Source of the DNA: an uncultured bacterium
GTDB lineage: Bacteria > Cloacimonadota > Cloacimonadia > Cloacimonadales > Cloacimonadaceae
Assembly: GCA_938009275.1 (NCBI GenBank)
Contig: CALLHY010000074.1
Coordinates: 1 to 54,007 of the forward strand
Length of the DNA stretch: 54,007 nucleotides
Direction of reading: 5' to 3'
Part shown: piece by piece, positions 9,054-16,121 of the stretch
How positions within the stretch are numbered: the first letter of the stretch is position 1
Layout of the letters: every line of letters begins with the position of its first letter
Made by a program: the position numbers and the translations under genes
The notes under the pieces: generated by a model
Database searches by the model: none
Seen by the model: only the letters and a program-made list of their open reading frames with translations
What the model was told of the DNA's origin: nothing

Positions 9054-9646
9054 AATTAAAAGAAATCTTCGTTACCAGTGCATTTCGTGAGAATTCCGTC
9101 TGGAGGCAGATACTTGGTATTTGTTCAGCGCTGGCAGTTACAAACCTCATGATGAATAGCCTCATAATGGGCTTGGGCGTTATCTTTTCTCTGGCACTAT
9201 CGGGATTTACGATATCTTTGTTGCGAAACTGGACACCACGAAGTGTGCGGATGATGGTTCAAACTCTCGTTATAGCTTCATACGTGATAATGGTGGACAT
9301 ATTCCTTAAAGCATATCTTCCAGATATCAGCAAGCAACTTGGTCCCTACGTTGGCTTGATTATTACCAACTGCATCTTGATGGGCAGAGCTGAAGCTTTT
9401 GCTTCTCAAAACAAGCCTTTTGAATCTATGATAGATGGTATTGGCGCAGGGCTTGGCTATACGCTGGTACTTCTGGTTATCGGCTTCATACGTGAGCTGT
9501 TTGGATTTGGCAGTATCTTCGGCATCAAAGTATTGGGGGCCTGGTGGACAAACTGGTCAATAATGGTTATGGCACCCAGCGCATTCTTTATATTAGCCCT
9601 TTTGATATGGTTCATTAACGTTAAGTACTACAAAGCGAAGGTGTAA
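9050..9646 (+). CDS. NqrD/RnfE-family membrane subunit
   Basis: A 198-residue polytopic protein of the NqrD/RnfE family. Two conserved cysteines expected to bind the intramembrane [2Fe-2S] cluster with the E/A subunit are present: one in QILGICSALAVTNLMMNSL, one in ITNCILMGRAEAFA. The pairing is known from solved Nqr and Rnf structures; its presence here is read from the motifs. ATGA overlap with the previous gene and a 3-base gap to the next show tight coupling. Confidence 0.92.
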   Translation: MKLKEIFVTSAFRENSVWRQILGICSALAVTNLMMNSLIMGLGVIFSLALSGFTISLLRNWTPRSVRMMVQTLVIASYVIMVDIFLKAYLPDISKQLGPYVGLIITNCILMGRAEAFASQNKPFESMIDGIGAGLGYTLVLLVIGFIRELFGFGSIFGIKVLGAWWTNWSIMVMAPSAFFILALLIWFINVKYYKAKV

Positions 9647-9649
9647 AAG

Positions 9650-10237
9650 ATGGATATTAGCGCATTTGTTCTCTTTTGGGCGGCTATCTTTACCAGCAAT
9701 ATCCTGTTGACCAATTTTTTAGGGATGTGTTCTTATCTATCAGTGTCTCGTGAGGTGGAATCTTCTTTCGGACTTGGTATAGCTGTAATGTTTGTTCTAA
9801 CCGTTACTGCTGCATTGAATTGGCTGGTTTATAACTATGTACTGGTTCCCTTTAATATCGTTTATCTGCAATTCATAGTATTTATAATAGTGATAGCGGC
9901 CTTCGTGCAATTCCTGGAATTAGTTATCGAGCGTTATGTTCCTGCTCTGTACTACACTCTTGGTATCTTTCTTCCGCTTATAACAGTGAATTGTGCTATC
10001 TTTGGTGTTAGCCTGTTTATGGTTATTAGAGACTACAGCTTCCTTCAATCCATAGCATTTGGCGCAGGCAGTGGCCTGGGATGGTTGCTTGCTATCCTTA
10101 TGTTGGCCGCTATCAGGCGTAAACTAAAAGAAAAACTTGTGCCTACTGGCTTGCAGGGTGTTGGCATTAGTTTGATTATAACAGGCATCATGGCATTGGC
10201 CTTTGTCGGTTTTTCCGGCATAGTCCAGATTCAATAG
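9650..10237 (+). CDS. NqrE/RnfA-family membrane subunit
   Basis: A 195-residue polytopic protein, the inverted-topology partner of the previous subunit. The [2Fe-2S] ligand cysteines are visible in NFLGMCSYLSVS and TVNCAIFGVSLF. Length matches NqrE and RnfA (~190-200). The next gene starts 8 bases after the stop. The pair D/E (or E/A) forms the core of both Nqr and Rnf, so this subunit alone does not tell the two complexes apart. Confidence 0.92.
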   Translation: MDISAFVLFWAAIFTSNILLTNFLGMCSYLSVSREVESSFGLGIAVMFVLTVTAALNWLVYNYVLVPFNIVYLQFIVFIIVIAAFVQFLELVIERYVPALYYTLGIFLPLITVNCAIFGVSLFMVIRDYSFLQSIAFGAGSGLGWLLAILMLAAIRRKLKEKLVPTGLQGVGISLIITGIMALAFVGFSGIVQIQ

Positions 10238-10245
10238 GTGACAGC

Positions 10246-11352
10246 ATGATTTTTGTGATACTAAAAGATATCGCCATTCTAAGTGCAATTAGCACCATCC
10301 TGGCATTGGTTATGGTTCTGGCCCAACGTTGGCTAAGCAACTATGGAACATGCAAAATTGATATTAATGGAAAACGTGATGTATCGGTAATCGGTGGCAG
10401 CAGCTTGCTTAGCTCTCTCTCTGAGAAACAGATATTTTTGCCTTCTGCTTGTGGTGGAAGGGGAAGTTGTGCGGCCTGTAAGTGCAAGGTATTGTCTGGT
10501 GGCGGCCCTGTTTTACCAACTGAAAGACCGCTGCTAAGTAAGGAAGAACTGGCAGCAGGCAATATTCGTCTGGCTTGCCAGGTAAAAGTTAAGAGCGATA
10601 TCAGTATCGAAATTCCCAGTTCCATCTTCAACATCCGACGCTATCATGCCACTATAGCCGAGATTATTGACTACACATATGACATAAAAGGAATTACATT
10701 CAAATTCGATGATGGCGAGAAGATAGACTTTTTGGCGGGACAATACGTACAATTAGAAACTGAGCCATACCCCGAAATGAAACAGCGCGTTGTTAGAGCC
10801 TATTCAATATCATCAAAGCCAGAGATTAATGATGCGTTGCAGTTGATAATCCGCTATGTGCCTGATGGTATTTGTACCACGTGGGTGCACAAATACCTGA
10901 AAGTAGGAGATAAAGTTAGCTTAACCGGCCCTTATGGTGATTTCTACTTACGTGAAACAGATGCAGATATCATCTTTGTTGCAGGAGGTTCTGGGAAAGC
11001 ACCGATAAAATCTATCTTAGAGCATCTACAGATTGTTGGCACCACTCGAAAGATGACCTATTTCTTTGGAGCACGAACTGTAAGAGACCTATATCTGACC
11101 GATGAGTTTAAGGCTTTGGAAGATGTATTTCCGGATTTCAAATATGAACCGGTTTTATCTCAGCCAGACCCCAACGATAATTGGAGTGGAAAAACAGGTT
11201 TTGTGATGCCATATTTTAAAGAAACAATAAGAGACCCTAAAAATACAGAGGCCTATCTATGTGGAAGTCCGGGCATGATAAACGCCGTAACCAAAGCATT
11301 AATGGATAACGGATTAGCCAAAGAAAAAATATACTACGACAGTTTTGGATGA
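10246..11352 (+). CDS. nqrF: NqrF-like NADH dehydrogenase subunit
   Basis: A 368-residue protein with an N-terminal membrane helix (~5-27), a plant-type [2Fe-2S] ferredoxin domain (SACGGRGSCAACKCKV plus LACQV, four Cys), and a ferredoxin-reductase module with an FAD motif (RAYSISSKP) and an NAD motif (GGSGKAPIKSIL). This is the NqrF order: NADH gives electrons to FAD, then to 2Fe-2S, then to the membrane subunits. It is slightly shorter than typical NqrF (~408). Its presence marks the cluster as Nqr-like rather than Rnf, although NqrA is absent nearby. The stop lies 4 bases before the next gene's ATG. Confidence 0.92.
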   Translation: MIFVILKDIAILSAISTILALVMVLAQRWLSNYGTCKIDINGKRDVSVIGGSSLLSSLSEKQIFLPSACGGRGSCAACKCKVLSGGGPVLPTERPLLSKEELAAGNIRLACQVKVKSDISIEIPSSIFNIRRYHATIAEIIDYTYDIKGITFKFDDGEKIDFLAGQYVQLETEPYPEMKQRVVRAYSISSKPEINDALQLIIRYVPDGICTTWVHKYLKVGDKVSLTGPYGDFYLRETDADIIFVAGGSGKAPIKSILEHLQIVGTTRKMTYFFGARTVRDLYLTDEFKALEDVFPDFKYEPVLSQPDPNDNWSGKTGFVMPYFKETIRDPKNTEAYLCGSPGMINAVTKALMDNGLAKEKIYYDSFG

Positions 11353-11356
11353 TGAA

Positions 11357-11809
11357 ATGAAAGAAACACCACAGGAACTTCGCGTACGCAAAAGAATGCT
11401 CCCGGGAGCAATTACTCTCAACGGATTTATCGGAAAGGACAAACGCAGCCTGAACACCATCATTGCTGCCGATGAACAAGAGCTGGAAGCATTGGGCTTT
11501 TCTCCAGAAGATATTGCAGATAGAATGCAGTATTTCACAGATGCCAGTTTCAGCACTTTTGATGGCTTCATTGTTATCGATGGCATCTACAAAGTAGAAA
11601 CTGAAGTTGTTAGGGGAAAGCTACCGTGTCCCTATGCTCATGGCGGTTTGTACCGGAAAGCAGTTACTAAGCTTACCAATACCGAGAAGAATATTTCACT
11701 CAGTTGGACATCATTAAACATCCATCTGATAAAAGACCACCATTTCTTCGAGGGAAAAGGTTCCATGTATAGATTGGAACCATCGATATTGGTTAAAGCA
11801 CTTTACTGA
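11357..11809 (+). CDS. Unknown 150-residue protein, end of nqr run
   Basis: I do not recognise this protein. It has no signal peptide or membrane helix. The sequence has a short N-terminal LNGFIGKD segment, an acidic helical stretch (DEQELEALGFSPEDIADRMQYF) and a basic C-terminal half with a few aromatics. The ATG at 11357 lies 4 bases after the nqrF stop; an in-frame TTG at 11345 would overlap nqrF. Being the last cistron of the run, it may be co-transcribed with the pump. An accessory or assembly role is a guess from position only. Confidence 0.7.
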   Translation: MKETPQELRVRKRMLPGAITLNGFIGKDKRSLNTIIAADEQELEALGFSPEDIADRMQYFTDASFSTFDGFIVIDGIYKVETEVVRGKLPCPYAHGGLYRKAVTKLTNTEKNISLSWTSLNIHLIKDHHFFEGKGSMYRLEPSILVKALY

Positions 11810-11832
11810 AAATACAGGCTAGACATTAATAT

Positions 11833-11860
11833 CAAATATGGGAGATTACTCCTATATTTG
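11833..11860. terminator. Hairpin between convergent genes
   Basis: A 12-bp stem, CAAATATGGGAG with CTCCTATATTTG (one G-T pair), has a 4-base loop. It lies between the end of the + strand run (11809) and the end of the - strand C39 gene (11879). There is no clear T-tract on either side, so termination in both directions is plausible but not certain. Confidence 0.55.
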
Positions 11861-11878
11861 TGCTTGTGCTTTGGTGTG

Positions 11879-12835
11879 CTACTTCTCAGCACTTACAGTG
11901 CGATTGATAACGCCTTTGTCTACCAGAGAGGTTGTGTCGTACATTGAGGGCATATCAGAGAAGTATTTGCTATACACAATACGCAGATTTTGCTTCTCTT
12001 TGTTGAGAGGGTTTACGTCTGGTAATTCGTAAAGCAGATCCAGGGTGCCGTTAGCCGTCACTGTATTATATTCATAGTCTATCGTACGGATGAATTTGCC
12101 ATCTGCATCGAACATACCTAATAGAAAATAGCCAGAAATGTCAACCGGGAGCTTATTCTCAAGGGTAACATAAACATCAGCTGGGTGAGGTAGCTTGTGG
12201 ATGTCGTATAAAAAGAATTCTTCGTTTTGAACGGGAACTACATATATCTCGCTTTCCAAATCGAAGGCTTCTTCGTTTAGCCAGTTTCCTGAATAGGATC
12301 GTGCTGATCGGAAGCCACCCCAATAACCCAGGGTACGCTTTTCAAATTTGGTCATTCCAGGATCATTAACCACATAGGATTCTGCTTTGTTAGCATCGCC
12401 TTCACGTTTAGTAACCAATACCCAATGACTACGTCTTCCTGCAACTTTCACTATAACCTTGTTGCCTTTGTCTAATTCCCCGGAAAGAAATTCCCAATCG
12501 TTACGTTTTGTGCTTTGAGCAACCAATTCCAAGCCCAATCCACTGCCGTCTATCTCTCCGGGTACTTGCCATCGCATATTGGAGCCAGAATAGCCGCCAT
12601 TTTTCCTCAGCCAGTCATTTAAGCGGTTGGGTGTCATATGGGGATTGGTAGCTTCGTTGTTCAAGAGCATCGATAGACAGCTCAATACACAACCGCTGCT
12701 ACCAATGGAAGATCTGCTGCTGCCCAATCGTTCAGATTTCCACCTGGAATCGTTTTGTGAAAACCAACTGAAGTCATCGGCAAACATGGGTATATGCAGG
12801 GATATTATCAAGATTAGTATAGCTAATTTTTTCAT
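11879..12835 (-). CDS. Secreted C39-like cysteine peptidase
   Basis: A 318-residue protein with a signal peptide (residues 1-19) followed at once by a papain-like C39 domain. Likely active-site residues are Q27 (WFSQND), C49 (GSSGCVLSC), H137 (RRSHWVLV) and D158 (VVNDPG), in the right order and spacing. The motif 'QxDxRW...G.SGC' is typical of C39-like/peptidase_C39_2 proteins. The last ~110 residues form a separate beta-rich domain (VPVQNEEFFLYDIHKLPHPADV onward) that may bind a surface partner. It is probably exported and could process peptides or cell-wall material; the substrate is unknown. It is transcribed alone, convergent with the nqr run. Confidence 0.82.
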   Translation of the reverse strand: MKKLAILILIISLHIPMFADDFSWFSQNDSRWKSERLGSSRSSIGSSGCVLSCLSMLLNNEATNPHMTPNRLNDWLRKNGGYSGSNMRWQVPGEIDGSGLGLELVAQSTKRNDWEFLSGELDKGNKVIVKVAGRRSHWVLVTKREGDANKAESYVVNDPGMTKFEKRTLGYWGGFRSARSYSGNWLNEEAFDLESEIYVVPVQNEEFFLYDIHKLPHPADVYVTLENKLPVDISGYFLLGMFDADGKFIRTIDYEYNTVTANGTLDLLYELPDVNPLNKEKQNLRIVYSKYFSDMPSMYDTTSLVDKGVINRTVSAEK

Positions 12836-13151
12836 AAGTCTTTCGCTTTGTTTAATGGTAAAGATAACAACAAGTTACAATGCTATGCGCAATGAATGTC
12901 AACTGCACATATCTGTCAAGCGTGTTTTTCCCTACTACTATTCTGGAGTGATTGGAGACGATATCGATACACTAGCAAATATGTATAGAACGCTAAGATT
13001 TATCTTGCCAAGAAATGAGCTTGCAGATATGCTGTCCTTCAGAATAAGAAAGACCTGCGATGAGAGATTGTTTCTGGCATCAAGGGTGAAAAGTTTCTTT
13101 TCGCCTCTTATAGCCTGCATACATCTTTTTCGCAAGCCGAAGGATTGGACA
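12836..13151. other. Intergenic region upstream of TM1266-like/hydG pair
   Basis: About 316 bases between the C39 gene start (-) and the small regulator gene (+). An open frame runs through on the + strand but its translation looks non-coding. No promoter, hairpin or riboswitch is clear. Confidence 0.5.
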
Positions 13152-13424
13152 ATGCCTCCCAAAAGACATGTGGTAAGTATAATAGTGGAAGATATTGAAA
13201 ATGCTTTCCATCCCGTATCCGAGTTACTACACAGCTACGCTCAGCATATTCTGCTGCGTGTAGGCTATCCCATGCGGGATTGGGGAGCATCGGTTATATT
13301 CATCATCATGGAGCTTAACATTGCCGATATGGGTGCTTTTTCCGGCAAACTGGGACAAATACCATCCGTGAAGGTAAAGACCTCAACCTTGAAGATTGAA
13401 AAAGGAGACATACATGAAGATTAG
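13152..13424 (+). CDS. TM1266-like hydrogenase-associated small regulator
   Basis: A 90-residue protein beginning MPPKRHVVSIIVED. The pattern 'xxVSIIVEDxEN...LLHSYAQHILLRVGYPMRDWGASVIFIIM...SGKLGQIPSVKVKT' fits the TM1266-type family, annotated as iron-only hydrogenase system regulator, a small ferredoxin-like fold resembling the NikR ligand domain. ATG 13152 has AGGA 7-8 bases upstream. The open frame continues far upstream, but that part looks non-coding, so the small protein is the credible gene. Its stop lies inside hydG, an 11-base overlap, which supports co-expression and hydrogenase-related function. It could easily be missed or called with the wrong start. Confidence 0.8.
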   Translation: MPPKRHVVSIIVEDIENAFHPVSELLHSYAQHILLRVGYPMRDWGASVIFIIMELNIADMGAFSGKLGQIPSVKVKTSTLKIEKGDIHED

Positions 13425-14823
13425 CATTGAAGGCGTTCGCTCGTTTATTCCTACCGGAGAGATAGAAACCTTGCTGGCAGCACAAAAAAACGCCAGCGAA
13501 AGTAGAATACGCGAGATAATAGCCAAATCACTCGATAAGCAAAGGCTAAATCCCGATGAAACGGCTGCCCTGATTAGCGTAAAAGACCCCGAACTCAGGC
13601 AATTGATTTTAGAAGGCGCTCACGAACTAAAAGAGCGAATCTACGGTAATAGAATAGTGCTGTTTGCTCCCTTGTATGTGGGGAATGAATGCATCAATGA
13701 CTGCGTGTATTGCGGTTTTCGCATGTCTAACAAAGAGTGCCACCGCGCCACCCTTAGCCATGATGACCTTATTGCCGAAACCAAAGCCCTGGTGGAAACC
13801 GGGCACAAACGACTTATCATGGTTTATGGCGAGCATCCGATGTATAGTCCTCAGTATATCGCTGAAACAGTGCAAACAGTATATGATACCAAATACAAAA
13901 AAGGTGAAATTCGCCGCGTTAACATCAATGCGGCACCTCTTGACATCGAAGGTTTCCGCACTGTTAAATCAGTGGGGATTGGAACCTACCAGATATTTCA
14001 AGAAACCTACCATGAAGCTACTTACAACAAGCTGCATCCCAAGGGACCCAAAAGCAGCTTTCTCTGGCGTTTAGATGGCTTAGACAGGGCTATGCAGGCT
14101 GGAATTGACGACCTGGGTATTGGTGCATTAATGGGACTTTACGATTGGCGTTTCGAAGTGATGGGTCTATTATACCATACCATTCACTTAGAAGAGCGTT
14201 TCGGAGTTGGCCCCCACACCATTTCATTCCCCCGCATTGAACCAGCCAACGGCACAGACTTTAGCACCCACCCACCTTATCAGGTGTCCGATGAGGACTT
14301 CAAGCTGTTAGTTGCTATACTAAGGCTTAGCGTACCCTATACCGGAATGATCCTTACTGCCCGTGAGCCGGTAGCTGTACGCAATGAGATATTGCGCTAC
14401 GGTGTTTCCCAGATAGATGCCGGCAGCAGTATCGGTGTGGGCGACTACGCCCATAAGGACGATGAATCCAAGAAGAAAAGCCAATTCGTGCTTGGGGATA
14501 CCAGAAGCCTGGATGATGTAATCTACGAGCTTGCCAATGGGGGTTACATTCCCTCTTTCTGCACCTCTTGTTATCGTGCCGGAAGAACAGGCGAACACTT
14601 TATGGAGTTTGCCGTACCCGGCTTTGTAAAACGTTTCTGCACTCCTAATGCCCTGCTAACTTTTGCCGAGTATCTTTATGATTTCTCCAGCAAGCGTACT
14701 CTGGATGCGGGACTGAAATTGATTGAGAATGAGACAGCCAAAATTGAAGACGATAATATGAAGCAATCGGTAGCGGATAAACTGGCAGAAATGAAGGCAG
14801 GTAAACGAGACCTTTATTACTGA
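13414..14823 (+). CDS. hydG: [FeFe] hydrogenase maturase HydG
   Basis: HydG is a radical SAM enzyme that splits tyrosine to supply CO and cyanide for the [FeFe] hydrogenase H-cluster. The 469-residue protein has the radical SAM cysteines C93, C97 and C100 (CINDCVYC, CX3CX2C) and the HydG-specific C-terminal cluster motif (FCTSCYRAGRTGEHF plus RFCTPNA). The longer length and second cluster separate it from ThiH. ATG 13414 is preceded by AAAGGAGA. It overlaps the TM1266-like gene by 11 bases. hydE, hydF and the hydrogenase are not in this window, so the genes are scattered. A terminator follows. Confidence 0.95.
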   Translation: MKISIEGVRSFIPTGEIETLLAAQKNASESRIREIIAKSLDKQRLNPDETAALISVKDPELRQLILEGAHELKERIYGNRIVLFAPLYVGNECINDCVYCGFRMSNKECHRATLSHDDLIAETKALVETGHKRLIMVYGEHPMYSPQYIAETVQTVYDTKYKKGEIRRVNINAAPLDIEGFRTVKSVGIGTYQIFQETYHEATYNKLHPKGPKSSFLWRLDGLDRAMQAGIDDLGIGALMGLYDWRFEVMGLLYHTIHLEERFGVGPHTISFPRIEPANGTDFSTHPPYQVSDEDFKLLVAILRLSVPYTGMILTAREPVAVRNEILRYGVSQIDAGSSIGVGDYAHKDDESKKKSQFVLGDTRSLDDVIYELANGGYIPSFCTSCYRAGRTGEHFMEFAVPGFVKRFCTPNALLTFAEYLYDFSSKRTLDAGLKLIENETAKIEDDNMKQSVADKLAEMKAGKRDLYY

Positions 14824-14848
14824 TAATCATTAAGCACTTACTTGATAA

Positions 14849-14879
14849 GCTAAGGAACACCTCTGTTCTTTAGCTTTTT
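14849..14879 (+). terminator. Intrinsic terminator after hydG
   Basis: An 11-bp stem, GCTAAGGAACA with TGTTCTTTAGC (one G-T pair), has a CCTC loop and is followed by TTTTT. It begins 25 bases after the hydG stop. Confidence 0.9.
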
Positions 14880-14880
14880 G

Positions 14881-14963
14881 CTTGCACGAATTACGGATGA
14901 ATTACTAATGAAATACGCATCCCATTAGTAATTCATGAGTAATTCATAAGTATTTCGTGCAAG
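14881..14963. repeat. Imperfect long inverted repeat
   Basis: Left arm from CTTGCACGAA to GAATTACTAATG pairs with a right arm from CATTAGTAATTC to TTCGTGCAAG. The right arm is longer: it carries an extra 11-base near-duplicate containing ATGAGTAATTC. The arms differ at a few positions. A large hairpin directly behind a terminator is more like a small mobile element or repeat relic than a terminator. Confidence 0.7.
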
Positions 14964-15025
14964 GAGGGAGCAGGTAAATCCGATGTAACAGGCAAGATAG
15001 GCATTACTACTTGAACGTTTGTATA

Positions 15026-15946
15026 CTACTTTGCCGGTTCTGCCAGCCTTATGCCAACTGGTCTATGATCAGAAACATACTTCTTATACTCGGTTAATGA
15101 ACTGAACCACGTTTCGGCGCGAATGGTTCTGCAATAGCTATCGGTAGCGGCAAAGTCTTCAAACAATTCATTAGTAATAAGGATGTGGTCGATGTGACTG
15201 GTATAGCTGGGATAAGAAACGTTATAGTAATTTGGATTTTGGGCTATGGGCATATCGGCAAAAAGATACTCATCCGGTGCATCTATGAAGGATAAAAACA
15301 CGTTGTATTCTGGCGGGTCTGCTATCTGGTCGTTCATATCGCCCAAGACAATCACTTTTTCATCAGGTAAGTTTGTTGAGATATACTGGTGAAGCTTTTG
15401 GCAGGCAAGCTTGCGCCGATACTCGTTATCCCAGGAATCACCTTCTACGATCACATTATCGTCATATGCCTTAAGATGGTTGTTTATTATGTAATAGTCA
15501 TTGTTCTTCCAGGTAATCTCCAAAACGTAGGGAGGGCGGGGAAAGGGGGTTGATTGGCCATTATAAATAGTGTAATTATTCTTCACAGTTATAGTCCTGT
15601 TGTCATACAGGAATCCCAGTCGATAGTCCGAAGTGGCATTGTATACATAAGCGCTGTAATTCGGCAACATGCTTGCCATTTCCATGAACGAATTGTAGTT
15701 CATAATCTCTTGAAAGGCGATTACGTCTGCATCTATAGTAGTAATCATCTGTGCTATTGCGCTTTTATCGGTATCGGTTCGGGGGAATAGCTGTAGATTC
15801 CAGGTAACCACATCCAGGGTGCTTTCGGTGCCAAAGTTCAGGCTAACAGGCTCGGGGGTAACAGGATCCAGAACGTTATTTTTTCCGCATCCCAAGCTAA
15901 GCAGCATCAGGATAAGTGCTGTATATAGTTTCAGTTTCACTCTCAT
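15026..15946 (-). CDS. Endonuclease/exonuclease/phosphatase-family lipoprotein
   Basis: A 306-residue protein with a lipoprotein signal (LSLGC, lipid-modified Cys at residue 20) and an EEP fold. Visible motifs are VTWNLQLFP, IAFQEI (metal-binding Glu), VLGDMND (catalytic Asp/Asn), SHIDHILI and VSDHRPVGI (catalytic Asp-His). EEP enzymes cleave nucleic acids or phosphate esters with magnesium. As a lipoprotein it acts in the periplasm or on the outer membrane, perhaps scavenging phosphate or nucleotides. It is a single gene divergent from the C25 protein. The substrate cannot be told. Confidence 0.87.
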   Translation of the reverse strand: MRVKLKLYTALILMLLSLGCGKNNVLDPVTPEPVSLNFGTESTLDVVTWNLQLFPRTDTDKSAIAQMITTIDADVIAFQEIMNYNSFMEMASMLPNYSAYVYNATSDYRLGFLYDNRTITVKNNYTIYNGQSTPFPRPPYVLEITWKNNDYYIINNHLKAYDDNVIVEGDSWDNEYRRKLACQKLHQYISTNLPDEKVIVLGDMNDQIADPPEYNVFLSFIDAPDEYLFADMPIAQNPNYYNVSYPSYTSHIDHILITNELFEDFAATDSYCRTIRAETWFSSLTEYKKYVSDHRPVGIRLAEPAK

Positions 15947-16121
15947 ATCTTAGTAATAATAATCCGTTATCTATTTCGTGCATTTAGCATTTATAGCGTA
16001 AACACGATTTCTCAAGGTGATGCAAGTAAACAGCCAATAATCAAAGAACTTTGCCAAACTCTTTATGGGACTTGGAAGAGATATTGCTTTATACAAATGT
16101 AGAATACTTTGGGAGGACCTA

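Noticed and set aside
7443..10237. A plain Rnf complex
   Set aside because: RnfB and RnfC are absent and the last subunit is a ferredoxin-reductase type NqrF; only the shared core is common to both.
12627..13151. Long + strand open frame leading into the TM1266-like gene
   Set aside because: It runs antisense to the start of the C39 gene, has no ribosome site, and its translation lacks a recognisable pattern until MPPKRH at 13152.
13414..14823. ThiH (thiamine) instead of HydG
   Set aside because: The C-terminal extra cluster motif, the greater length and the TM1266-like neighbour all fit HydG.
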